Source of the DNA: Guptibacillus hwajinpoensis | GTDB lineage: Bacteria; Bacillota; Bacilli; Bacillales; Guptibacillaceae | Direction: 5' to 3' | NCBI RefSeq assembly: GCF_001039475.1 | Contig: NZ_LELK01000001.1 | Coordinates: forward strand, 1,275,735 to 1,339,734 | Length of the DNA stretch: 64,000 bases | Part shown: positions 35,483 through 43,507 of the stretch, in pieces | Numbering within the stretch: the stretch's first letter is position 1 | Layout of the letters: the number at the start of each line of letters is the position of its first letter | Position numbers and translations under genes: made by a program | The notes under the pieces: model-generated | Told to the model about the DNA's origin: nothing | Databases searched by the model: none | Seen by the model: the letters and a program-made list of their open reading frames with translations, nothing else

Positions 35483-36911
35483 ACGCTTTTCCCTCTCCAA
35501 CTCGCTCCAAGTTCCGATCAGCAACGAGCAATCCTTTTTCAATAATCCATTGCCTCGTTGCATAGTTGTTCACAATCTTCTCATCATGCGTCACCATAAT
35601 AATGATCAATCCTTTTGCCCTTAATTCCTCAAATAGTTGAAGTAATTTAAACGTATTTTGAGCATCCTGACCAAATGTTGGTTCATCTAGAAGTAATACT
35701 GGCTGACTACCAAATAAAGCAGTCCCTACGCTTAATCGTCGCTTTTGACCAGTTGAAAGTTGATAAGGATGAAGCAATTTAACATGCTCAAGTTGATAAG
35801 ACGTTAGCCAACCGTTCACCTTTTCATCTACGTTTGGATCATTGATCATTTCTAACGAATAAGCTAACTCTTTGTAAACAGAATGTGTTATGAATTGAAA
35901 CTCAGGGTTCTGAAAAACAAAAGCCAGTTGACTTCGTGCATCATGCACCGTTTTTATTAATTGGTTTGAAACCTTTATTTCGCCTGACGTTTTCATTACA
36001 TTCATCAAGCTTAATAGAAGAGAGCTTTTTCCTGCACCATTTTTTCCAGTAATGGCTACCCATTCACCTTCACAAACGGATATTTCTGGTGCTTGAATCT
36101 TAGGATGCTTCCCCCTATACCCTTTTAAATTAGTGACTGACAGAACCTCTTTCCCCCGCACAATATCCTTTGGCAAATCAGTTTCCTTTATATGCTCATC
36201 CCACACTTCAGGATACCAAATACCAAACTCTCTGATTTTGTGTTTATAAAACGAAAACACCGTATTGGGATCGGAATCTGCAATAATCTTTCCTTCAGAA
36301 TTAAATAAAACGATGCGGTCAACAAAGTCGACTACTTCATCAATTTTATGCTCAACAATAATCATCGTTTGCTTTGCTTCAATTTGTTTAATTGTAGACC
36401 AAATTTCAGATGTACCTTCAGGATCTAACAGAGCTGTTGGTTCGTCTAAGAAAATCACTTCTGGTTCAAGTGCAATCATAGAAGAAATCGCTAGTCTCTG
36501 TTTCATCCCTTGTGAAAGTGTACTAATTTCCACGTGTGGATCTTGAAAAGACAGACCAACTTTATCTAAATAATACTGGATTAGGTCATTCATTTCGTGC
36601 TGCGGAACGGCCCTGTTTTCTAACACGAACGCTATTTCCTCATCCACATACGGCATACAAAACTGTGCATCGGGATCCTGAAATACAACACCAGTCGATT
36701 CACAAATCACCATATCATCTGCCTTCATCGGAACAGGAACTGCGTTAGGAATTAATCCAGCCAACACTTGTAATAACGTCGATTTCCCACAACCACTAGG
36801 GCCTAGAAATAGTATTTTCTCACTTTCTTTTACATGAAGAGAAAGATCCTCAAATTGCAATGAAGGGGCACCCGCAAATTTCAACCTAAGATTTGATACT
36901 CCTACCTTCAT
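35466..36911 (-). CDS. ykoD: ECF transporter double ATPase, YkoD-like
   Basis: 481 residues holding two ABC ATPase domains in one chain. First: Walker A 'LGPSGCGKSTLL', signature 'LSQGMKQRLAIS', 'VIFLDEPTALLD'. Second: 'TGKNGAGKSSLL', 'LSTGQKRRLSVG', 'VLLLDEPTFGQD'. This fusion is characteristic of YkoD in the thiamine precursor (HMP) transporter. ATG at 36911 behind GAGGGGG; ykoE stop lies 12 bases upstream. Confidence 0.92.
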   Translation of the reverse strand: MKVGVSNLRLKFAGAPSLQFEDLSLHVKESEKILFLGPSGCGKSTLLQVLAGLIPNAVPVPMKADDMVICESTGVVFQDPDAQFCMPYVDEEIAFVLENRAVPQHEMNDLIQYYLDKVGLSFQDPHVEISTLSQGMKQRLAISSMIALEPEVIFLDEPTALLDPEGTSEIWSTIKQIEAKQTMIIVEHKIDEVVDFVDRIVLFNSEGKIIADSDPNTVFSFYKHKIREFGIWYPEVWDEHIKETDLPKDIVRGKEVLSVTNLKGYRGKHPKIQAPEISVCEGEWVAITGKNGAGKSSLLLSLMNVMKTSGEIKVSNQLIKTVHDARSQLAFVFQNPEFQFITHSVYKELAYSLEMINDPNVDEKVNGWLTSYQLEHVKLLHPYQLSTGQKRRLSVGTALFGSQPVLLLDEPTFGQDAQNTFKLLQLFEELRAKGLIIIMVTHDEKIVNNYATRQWIIEKGLLVADRNLERVGEGKAYAMDS

Positions 36912-36922
36912 ATCATTCCCCC

Positions 36923-37498
36923 TCATCGATCCAATGCTTTGTAGTCTTCATCACTTGCTGGTCTAATAAGACTTGTCACACCTGTTTTTTCAAGTGCTTC
37001 AACAAGGAAGTAAGCTAGAAGACCCGCTATAAGAAAGCCACCAATCAACCGAGCACCTATTAAGAGCAATAAATTCCATAAAGCAAGATCCATTACATAT
37101 CCGTAAGCAGCATCCATGATAAGCGACCCTACTGCTGCAGCAATACCACCTAATGCCGCAACAAATGCGGTATACCGTTTATAGCCAAATAACGCAAACA
37201 TCAATTCAGTACCTAGCCCTTGAATAATGCCATATAACAAAACAGACAGCCCATATTCTGATCCTACAAGAAATTCTCCAGAAGCTGCAGCGGTTTCAGC
37301 TAATAAAGCAACTCCCGGTTTACGGAGAAGGAGCATAGCTACAGTCCCAGCGATAAACCACATTCCGTATATAACATCTCCTATGTGAAGTCCAAATGGC
37401 TTAAACAGACTATATACCGGTCCCCACAGCTTATAAATAATCCCAAATACAAGGGCAATAACGATCGTAATTAAAATATCAGAGAGTTTTAACTTCAT
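36923..37498 (-). CDS. ykoE: ECF transporter substrate-specific subunit, YkoE (thiamine/HMP precursor)
   Basis: 191 residues with about five hydrophobic segments: 'LSDILITIVIALVFGIIYKLWGPVYSL', 'VIYGMWFIAGTVAMLLL' and 'GSEYGLSVLLYGIIQGLGTELMFALFGYK' match YkoE, the S-component for hydroxymethylpyrimidine uptake. The ATG overlaps the tenA stop (ATGA), so translation is coupled. Confidence 0.9.
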   Translation of the reverse strand: MKLKLSDILITIVIALVFGIIYKLWGPVYSLFKPFGLHIGDVIYGMWFIAGTVAMLLLRKPGVALLAETAAASGEFLVGSEYGLSVLLYGIIQGLGTELMFALFGYKRYTAFVAALGGIAAAVGSLIMDAAYGYVMDLALWNLLLLIGARLIGGFLIAGLLAYFLVEALEKTGVTSLIRPASDEDYKALDR

Positions 37499-38187
37499 AT
37501 TCTTTTCTCTTTCTGCAGTGCAACAGGCCATTCTTCAACGTTGTATCCCATGTCCCAGAAGCCGTATTCCAATTGACAGCTTAGAATAAAATAATCTCTT
37601 ATTCGCTTCAGTTCCTTCTCAGGTGCCGTTTTGGCCCACTCGTCAAGAATACTGCGAAGTTGATTTGTTACAGGTTCCATCGACTCCTGTCCATAGAAAG
37701 TAATCCAATCATAGAAAGGGTGGTCTTCACTAGGATTAACTTCATGCATTAATCGCTGACCTATTTCTAGATACGTCCATGGGCACGGTAACAGTGCTGC
37801 AATGATCTCTCCAAGAGTACCCGTATGAGCTGCATCCAACATATGTCTTGTATAGTGATGCGCTGTAGGTGCAAGTGGATAACCTTGTAGCTCGTCATAT
37901 GAAACTCCCGCTGCTCGACATAAATTATTGTGAGGATGAATCTCACTGTGTAGCACGAATGAAATTTGCTCATTAAATAACGCCATTTCCTCTCTTGTTT
38001 CACACTTTGAGATTGCAACTCCATAAATTCTTACAAAGGTATTTAAATACTCAAAATCCTGCTTCACATAATGCACAAGCTGTTCCTTCTCCAACTTCCC
38101 ATTCGCAAGACCTCTCACAAATGGATGATCATAAATAGCCTCGAAAATGGGTGCTGCTTCCTCACGTAATTTTTCAGTAAATAACAT
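37495..38187 (-). CDS. tenA: Aminopyrimidine aminohydrolase / thiaminase II TenA
   Basis: 230-residue all-helical protein with 'HPFVRGLANGKLEKEQLVHYVKQDFEYL', the active-site Cys segment 'ALLPCPWTYLEIGQRL' and C-terminal Glu in 'LEYGFWDMGYN'. TenA hydrolyses aminopyrimidine breakdown products to HMP, so it fits with an HMP importer in one operon. ATG at 38187 behind AGAGGAG. First gene after the TPP riboswitch. Confidence 0.93.
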   Translation of the reverse strand: MLFTEKLREEAAPIFEAIYDHPFVRGLANGKLEKEQLVHYVKQDFEYLNTFVRIYGVAISKCETREEMALFNEQISFVLHSEIHPHNNLCRAAGVSYDELQGYPLAPTAHHYTRHMLDAAHTGTLGEIIAALLPCPWTYLEIGQRLMHEVNPSEDHPFYDWITFYGQESMEPVTNQLRSILDEWAKTAPEKELKRIRDYFILSCQLEYGFWDMGYNVEEWPVALQKEKRI

Positions 38188-38311
38188 AAAAAACTCCTCT
38201 CCGCTTTTCATCCGCCTGATGAAGAGGAAAGGAGCCAAGATGCTGTATGTCTACCATTTCTGAAGACGTAAGATGGGTTAAACATCTCTGCTTTTCATAC
38301 GTTATAAACAT

Positions 38312-38341
38312 ATTAAAAGCCGCTCCAAAAATGGAGCGGCT
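38312..38341 (-). terminator. Expression-platform terminator of the TPP riboswitch
   Basis: GCCGCTCC/GGAGCGGC stem with an A/T loop, followed on the minus strand by TTTTAAT, between the aptamer and tenA. Confidence 0.8.
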
Positions 38342-38345
38342 ACAA

Positions 38346-38442
38346 GTGCACCCGTCTCCACTTTCCTCCGCTGGCGCTAACCAGATCAGGTTCAAAGGGT
38401 CCAGGCACTCCTGTCTCAGTCACGTATATGACTCCCCTAGTG
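38346..38442 (-). promoter_or_regulatory. TPP riboswitch upstream of tenA-ykoEDC
   Basis: Minus strand reads GGGGAGTC.., then GACTGAGACAGG (conserved CUGAGA), ACCCTTTGAACCTGATCTGG and TTAGCGCCAGCGGAGGAAAG, which are the thi-box landmarks. With TPP bound, the downstream terminator should form and shut the operon off. A TATAAT (38472-38477, minus strand) is a possible -10. Confidence 0.95.
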
Positions 38443-38486
38443 GATATATAAAAGCATTTTTAAAATTCTTAATTATACATAATAAG

Positions 38487-39650
38487 CTACGCTTCTTTTA
38501 CACCTTTGTCAACCATTATTGGAAGTTCAATCACAAAGGTTGTCTCTTTCCTATTCGTCCGAACTGAAATCACGCCTTCGTGCTTTTCAATAATTTGTTT
38601 ACAAACAGATAGACCAAGTCCCGTTCCTAGCTTCTTTGTACTAATAAACGGCTCGAAAATACTTTCAACAATATGAGAAGGAATTTGTCGTCCATTGTTC
38701 GTTATTTCAATTATAATTCTCCCGAGATTTTCTTTCGCTTTCATTATAATTTTTCTGTTCTTCGGCCTACTATCACTCAATTCTTCAATCGAGTTAATCA
38801 TAATGTTGAGAATAACTTGCTTGATTTGTTCCTCGACTCCAAATAAAGGAATGTCTGGCTCAATAGAAGTTTCCACTTCAATTTTAGATTCAAGGAGGCG
38901 TGGGTATACAATCTCAATAGTGTACCGTAAGAGTCCACTTAAATTTATTGATAATGGCTTATCATCAATCGCTCGCATTTTCGAAAGAAAAAGGAATTGA
39001 CTAACTTTTTCTTCCAGGTTTTTCATTTCCCCATTAAGAATTTCAAAATAATGCTTTCGCACTTTATTGCTCTCTTCATAATCGTCTTCAAGAAGTTTAA
39101 GAAATCCTTTGATAGAGGTTAGTGGATTTCTGAATTCATGGGCAAAACTTGCGCCTAACTGCCCAAGAATAGTCAGACGATCACTGTGCATTTCTTGGAT
39201 AAATTTATTCTTATCTTGAATAATACTATCTTTTAATTTGGTGTACTCCGTAACCGAATGATATAAATACGCATTAAAATAATTATTAATGATTTCAAGC
39301 GCCGTTGAAAGTTCTTTCCGATCAAACGAAGATTCTTTTAGAACAGAAATGACTACCGATCGACCTGAGTTAATATTTGCAACAAATTCACCAATATTAA
39401 CATTTGCATTAATACGTTCTTTCGCAATTTTCTTTGTCAATTTCTGGATCCAGTTCTCGTCAGGATTGCGAATGTAACGTGAAATAAGTTCTACCGTTCT
39501 CTTCCCGTTTTTTATTACTTCCTTATAATAAGGATCGTCCGGAGAAAGCCTTACAATCGCTAACCATTTATTCAAGATAATAGGCTGACTTGATTCAAGA
39601 AACACTGCAAGGTGTTCTTTAAATTGATTATCAACTCGATCACTACTCAT
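38487..39650 (-). CDS. Soluble orphan sensor histidine kinase (sporulation-kinase-like)
   Basis: 387 residues with no membrane segment. The N-terminal roughly 140 residues (LNKWLAIVRLSPDDPYY..) resemble RsbR-type N-domains or helical sensory bundles. Then HisKA with phospho-acceptor His171 in 'GASFAHEFRNPLTSIKGFLKLL' and a complete HATPase ('NIMINSIEEL', 'GTGLGLSVCKQI'). The His-box resembles Bacillus sporulation kinases. No response regulator is adjacent, so the partner, possibly Spo0F, must be elsewhere. Confidence 0.85.
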   Translation of the reverse strand: MSSDRVDNQFKEHLAVFLESSQPIILNKWLAIVRLSPDDPYYKEVIKNGKRTVELISRYIRNPDENWIQKLTKKIAKERINANVNIGEFVANINSGRSVVISVLKESSFDRKELSTALEIINNYFNAYLYHSVTEYTKLKDSIIQDKNKFIQEMHSDRLTILGQLGASFAHEFRNPLTSIKGFLKLLEDDYEESNKVRKHYFEILNGEMKNLEEKVSQFLFLSKMRAIDDKPLSINLSGLLRYTIEIVYPRLLESKIEVETSIEPDIPLFGVEEQIKQVILNIMINSIEELSDSRPKNRKIIMKAKENLGRIIIEITNNGRQIPSHIVESIFEPFISTKKLGTGLGLSVCKQIIEKHEGVISVRTNRKETTFVIELPIMVDKGVKEA

Positions 39651-39732
39651 GACATCCGCCTCACAAACTACATTGGTTTGGCTTTATTTTATCATGTAAC
39701 ATAACTGTCATCATTAACTTAACAAAAATAAT

Positions 39733-39758
39733 GTTTGAAACAAGGGCCAATTGGTAAA
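39733..39758 (+). promoter_or_regulatory. Possible sigma-B-like promoter for the SDR gene
   Basis: GTTTGA (39733-39738) and GGTAAA (39753-39758), spaced by 14. The -10 is a weak match to GGGTAT; proposed only because related SDR genes are often stress induced. Confidence 0.3.
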
Positions 39759-39795
39759 TCCTTTCATATATACCATTTTGAAAGGAGCAAGTTAA

Positions 39796-40665
39796 ATGCG
39801 CCCAGATTATAGACAAACCGATGGTCAACCAGCACAACACCAAAACCATCAACCTGGTTCTGAACAAGAAATGACGCCTCATCCAATTACAGAGAACAAC
39901 GATTATAAAGGATCAGGCAAATTAACGAACAAAGTAGCTCTCATCACTGGAGGTGACAGTGGTATTGGTGAAGCAGCAGCAATTGCTTATGCCAAAGAAG
40001 GTGCGAAGTTAGCAATCGTTTATCTTGATGAGCATGATGATGCCACAAATACAAAGAATCAAATTGAATCTGAAGGAAGCGAATGTCTTCTCTTATCAGG
40101 AGATATTGGTGACGAAGCATTTTGTGCTAGCGTGATTAACCAGGTCATGGAACATTACGGACAGCTTGATATCCTTATTAACAACGCTGCCGAACAACAT
40201 CCACAGCAGGGTATTGAGGACATTACCGCCGAACAGTTAGAAAAAACCTTCCGCACAAATGTATTTTCGATGTTCCACTTAACGAAAGCAGCCCTTCCAC
40301 ATCTTAAAAAAGGAAGTGCGATTATTAACACGTCATCCGTCACAGGTTATGAAGGAAATGAGCAGTTAATCGATTATTCGAGCACAAAAGGAGCCATTAC
40401 TGCATTTACTAGAAGTCTTGCGAAATCTCTTGTTGGCAAAGGTATCCGAGTGAATAGCGTTGCACCAGGACCAATTTGGACTCCGCTTATTCCGTCGACG
40501 TTCTCTGCCGATAAAGTAAAGAATTTCGGAACGAATACGCCTATGGGTCGACCTGGACAACCTGAAGAACTAGCACCCGCCTACGTCCTGCTTGGATCTG
40601 ATGATTCTTCTTACATGACAGGCCAGACAATTCATATTAATGGCGGACAGTTTTTATCAACCTAA
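39796..40665 (+). CDS. SDR-family oxidoreductase, general-stress type
   Basis: 289 residues. A polar N-terminal tail (RPDYRQTDGQPAQHQ..) precedes the SDR domain: 'VALITGGDSGIGEAAAIAYAKEGA', 'NNAAEQ', 'SSVTGYEGNEQLIDYSSTKGAITAF' with YxxxK, and 'VNSVAPGPIWTPL'. The tail plus 'YKGSGKL' is the layout of the YhxD/YdaD-like group of bacilli, often stress regulated. Substrate unknown. GAAAGGAGCAAG precedes the ATG. Confidence 0.9.
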   Translation: MRPDYRQTDGQPAQHQNHQPGSEQEMTPHPITENNDYKGSGKLTNKVALITGGDSGIGEAAAIAYAKEGAKLAIVYLDEHDDATNTKNQIESEGSECLLLSGDIGDEAFCASVINQVMEHYGQLDILINNAAEQHPQQGIEDITAEQLEKTFRTNVFSMFHLTKAALPHLKKGSAIINTSSVTGYEGNEQLIDYSSTKGAITAFTRSLAKSLVGKGIRVNSVAPGPIWTPLIPSTFSADKVKNFGTNTPMGRPGQPEELAPAYVLLGSDDSSYMTGQTIHINGGQFLST

Positions 40666-40690
40666 ACCTCCTATCTAGGAGGTTTTTTCT
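40662..40690 (+). terminator. Terminator of the SDR gene
   Basis: AAACCTCC/GGAGGTTT stem with a short loop, followed by TTTTTT; begins at the stop codon. Confidence 0.85.
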
Positions 40691-40757
40691 ATGTTATTAC
40701 CCATTCTCAGGAAGAGACTGACAGTTATTGAATTCAGATCTAGTGAGAAACTAACTT

Positions 40758-40879
40758 AAAAAGAAGGCTATGTTAGCTCATATTGTTGACTTCTCGATTT
40801 TTGGCTCATTCGAGTGAAACCTCAGTTTCACTCGAATGAGCCAAAAATCAACACTGTTCATTAACTTAGCCAAAAAGAA
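40758..40879. mobile_element. Family A palindromic MITE, copy 3 (element 40766-40871, repeats AAAAAGAA)
   Basis: GGCTATGTTAGCTCATATTG at the left, CATTAACTTAGCC at the right, with an internal hairpin GGCTCATTCGAGTGAAAC../..GTTTCACTCGAATGAGCC. Perfect 8-bp repeats AAAAAGAA at 40758-40765 and 40872-40879. The right repeat runs into the ku ribosome site. Confidence 0.88.
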
Positions 40880-40891
40880 AGGATGATATCA

Positions 40892-41719
40892 ATGCATACA
40901 ATGTGGAAAGGGGCGATTAGTTTTGGGCTTGTTAATATTCCGGTTAAGCTTTATGCAGCTACTGAAGATAAAGATATTAAAATGCGTTATCTTCATCAAG
41001 ACTGTCATACTCCGATTAAGTATGAGAAACAGTGTCCTAATTGTGATCGTGAAATTGAATCTGAGGAAATTGTACGTGGATACGAATATGAAGAAGGTAA
41101 ATATGTCATTATGGAAAAAGATGAAATAGAAGCTCTTGCTCATGAAAAAAGCAAGTCTGTTGAAATTGTTGATTTTATTGAACTAGCTGATGTAGATCCA
41201 GTTTACTTTAATAAGTCTTATTTTATTGGTCCGAACGATAACGGAAGTAAACCTTATATGCTGCTTAAGCAAGCAATGGAAGAGTCAGGTAGGATTGGCA
41301 TTGCCAAAATTACGATTCGTTCTAAACAACACTTAGCCGCTGTTCGGGTCTATGAAAAAGGTCTCATGTTAGAAACCATGTATTTTCCAGATGAGGTAAG
41401 AACAATTGACAATGTTCCCGATCTCCCAGAGGAACTTGAAGTAAACGAGAAAGAGAAGAAATTAGCAAGGCAGTTAATTGAACAGCTAACGACGGAATTT
41501 GAACCTTCCAACTACAAAGATGAACGACGAGAAGCCATGCTTGCATTAATTGAAAGTAAAATATCAGGAGATGAAATTAAAGTCGTTGAAGAAATACCGA
41601 AGAAAAATGTTGCTGATTTAATGGATGCGCTTCAAGCAAGTCTCGATTCCTCTCCACCGAAAGCTTCTCCGAAGAAAAAGAAAAAGGCAGCACCTAAAAA
41701 GAAGAAAGTCGCAAAATGA
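40892..41719 (+). CDS. ku: Ku protein, non-homologous end joining
   Basis: 275 residues starting 'MHTMWKGAISFGLVNIPVKLY', the signature of bacterial Ku, with 'YLHQDCHTPIKYEKQCPNCDRE'. The Lys-rich tail 'PKKKKKAAPKKKKVAK' is typical and can bind DNA. Ku binds broken DNA ends and recruits LigD. The ATG at 40892 follows AAAGGA by eight bases. A MITE sits immediately upstream of the ribosome site. It overlaps the ligase gene by four bases. Confidence 0.94.
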   Translation: MHTMWKGAISFGLVNIPVKLYAATEDKDIKMRYLHQDCHTPIKYEKQCPNCDREIESEEIVRGYEYEEGKYVIMEKDEIEALAHEKSKSVEIVDFIELADVDPVYFNKSYFIGPNDNGSKPYMLLKQAMEESGRIGIAKITIRSKQHLAAVRVYEKGLMLETMYFPDEVRTIDNVPDLPEELEVNEKEKKLARQLIEQLTTEFEPSNYKDERREAMLALIESKISGDEIKVVEEIPKKNVADLMDALQASLDSSPPKASPKKKKKAAPKKKKVAK

Positions 41720-42618
41720 GTAAGCCTTTGCTTCCTATGATCCCTAAGCTTTCTCACTCATTTCCAACTAATGATGATTGGATATATGAAGTGAAATACG
41801 ATGGCTATCGTTCGATCCTAGCTTGGGATGGAAAGACTCTATCACTAACGAGTCGGAACGGCCATGATTTAAATAGTCGTTTCGCTCCATTACATGACAA
41901 GTTAGCGCTTCTCCTCCTAAATCATAAAGTCGATCCATGCATCTTAGACGGGGAAATCTGTATGCTAAGTAACACCTACAGAGCTGATTTCGAATCACTG
42001 CATAAACGCAAGGAAAAAAACCTCTCATTCATTTGCTTTGATATGCTAAAGAAAGACGAAGTGTCACTAACAGCCTCTCCTTTAGTAACTAGGAAGGATG
42101 AACTGCGTCGCCTTTTCAAAAACATCCCTAATCAAGACATTCTAATTGAGATTTCTTTTTCTCCTTCTGCCCAAGACCTTTTTGAATTAGTCAAAAACCA
42201 CAATGGTGAAGGTGTGGTTTGTAAAAAGGTACATAGCGTATATAGAGAAGGAAAAAGAACTAGCAACTGGCTTAAGGTAAAGAACTGGAAAAGCGCCTAT
42301 GTCTTTCTTTACGCCTACGAAAAAACAAATGGTTACTTCTATACGGGCGTTAACCGTGAAGGGGAAATTTATGAAGTTGGTCATTTCTCACACGGTCTTT
42401 CTTCAGAAGAAAGAGAAGCGTTACTTCAGGTAATCAAACGCAATAAAATAAAAGAAGCAAATGGCTTTATTTATGTTCAACCTGCTATAGTGTTGGAGCT
42501 TGTCTTTTTGGATCTCTATAACGAGAAATTAAGACAACCTCGTTTCAAGCAATTCTGTTTCCAAACTTCCTTGGAGGTATGTACGTGGGACACCATTCAA
42601 TCATCGTTAATGACATAG
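41716..42618 (+). CDS. ligD: ATP-dependent DNA ligase, LigD ligase domain (separate gene)
   Basis: 300 residues. The nucleotidyl-transfer motif I has Lys27 in 'YEVKYDGYR', then 'LTSRNGHDL', 'CILDGEICML', 'LIEISF..GEGVVCKK' and 'NWLKVKNWK', and an OB-fold end 'VLELVFLDLYNEKLRQPRFKQF'. It seals breaks in NHEJ. In B. subtilis LigD the polymerase domain is fused C-terminally; here the frame ends at 42618 and the polymerase is the next gene. It starts with ATGA overlap behind ku. Confidence 0.92.
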   Translation: MSKPLLPMIPKLSHSFPTNDDWIYEVKYDGYRSILAWDGKTLSLTSRNGHDLNSRFAPLHDKLALLLLNHKVDPCILDGEICMLSNTYRADFESLHKRKEKNLSFICFDMLKKDEVSLTASPLVTRKDELRRLFKNIPNQDILIEISFSPSAQDLFELVKNHNGEGVVCKKVHSVYREGKRTSNWLKVKNWKSAYVFLYAYEKTNGYFYTGVNREGEIYEVGHFSHGLSSEEREALLQVIKRNKIKEANGFIYVQPAIVLELVFLDLYNEKLRQPRFKQFCFQTSLEVCTWDTIQSSLMT

Positions 42619-43478
42619 AAGTAGGAATAACGAATCCAGATAAATTGCTCTGGCCATCTATTACAAAAGCCGAGTATCTTACTTATCTATCCAACATTGC
42701 GCCATTCATGCTTCCTTGCTTGCACAATAAACCGTTAACTGTTATTCGTTTTCCTGACGGCATAGATGGAGAAGCTTTCTACCAGCGAAATTGCCCTGAG
42801 TACGCGCCTGAATATATATCTACTGTTCAATATGACGACCATAACCAAATCATTTGTTCTGATCTTCAAACGCTATTATGGCTTGGCAACCAGGCTGCCA
42901 TTGAGTTTCATGTTCCGTTCTCACCATACGATACTAATAAGCCGTCGGAAATTGTTTTCGACCTCGATCCACCTTCAAAAGAGGCCTTTCATTTAGCCAT
43001 TAAAGCCGCTCAGCGAATAAAAACCATTCTGGATCAACTTCATATAATAGGGTTTATTAAGCTTTCGGGAAATAAAGGCATCCAAATTCACATACCACTT
43101 CCACACAAAACCTTTACCTATAATCAAACAAAGAAATTCACTCGTTTCATTGCAAACTATTTAACAGAAAAAGATCCAGACTCTTTTACAACTGAGCGAC
43201 TAAAAGAAAAACGGAATGGTCGACTTTATATTGACTATGTGCAGCATGCAGCAGGAAAAACAATTATCGCACCATATTCAGCACGTGGTAACAAAGAAGG
43301 TCTTATAGCAGCGCCAATCAAATGGCAAGAACTCACTTCTACTCTAACTCCTAGAGATTATACGATGAAGGATATAAGGAATCGTAAGGATGATCCTTTT
43401 TCAACTATTAATGAAGTACGTAACGAACAACCTTTTAAACCGATTCTTGATTGGCTAAGTAAGAATAAAACAGAATAA
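42585..43478 (+). CDS. LigD polymerase/primase domain protein (separate gene)
   Basis: 297 residues: 'EVGITNPDKLLWPSITKAEYLTYL', 'LTVIRFPDGIDGEAFYQRN', catalytic 'IVFDLDPPS', 'SGNKGIQIHIPL' and 'RLYIDYVQHAAGKTIIAPYSAR' are the AEP primase-polymerase blocks of LigD. It fills gaps with ribonucleotides before ligation. The GTG at 42585 lies seven bases after TTGGAGG and 34 bases before the ligase stop, so it has its own initiation signal inside the upstream gene. Confidence 0.9.
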   Translation: MGHHSIIVNDIEVGITNPDKLLWPSITKAEYLTYLSNIAPFMLPCLHNKPLTVIRFPDGIDGEAFYQRNCPEYAPEYISTVQYDDHNQIICSDLQTLLWLGNQAAIEFHVPFSPYDTNKPSEIVFDLDPPSKEAFHLAIKAAQRIKTILDQLHIIGFIKLSGNKGIQIHIPLPHKTFTYNQTKKFTRFIANYLTEKDPDSFTTERLKEKRNGRLYIDYVQHAAGKTIIAPYSARGNKEGLIAAPIKWQELTSTLTPRDYTMKDIRNRKDDPFSTINEVRNEQPFKPILDWLSKNKTE

Positions 43479-43480
43479 GC

Positions 43481-43507
43481 AAATAGCCACCTTAAGGATG
43501 GCTATTT
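43481..43507. terminator. Bidirectional terminator between the NHEJ genes and malR
   Basis: AAATAGCCA/TGGCTATTT stem with an inner short stem (CC TTAAGG); overlaps the malR stop. Confidence 0.7.

Noticed and set aside
41716-43478. LigD split as a sequencing frameshift
   Set aside because: The downstream part has a well-placed TTGGAGG and GTG start, and the overlap contains sensible coding in both frames, so a true two-gene layout fits better. A read error cannot be fully excluded.
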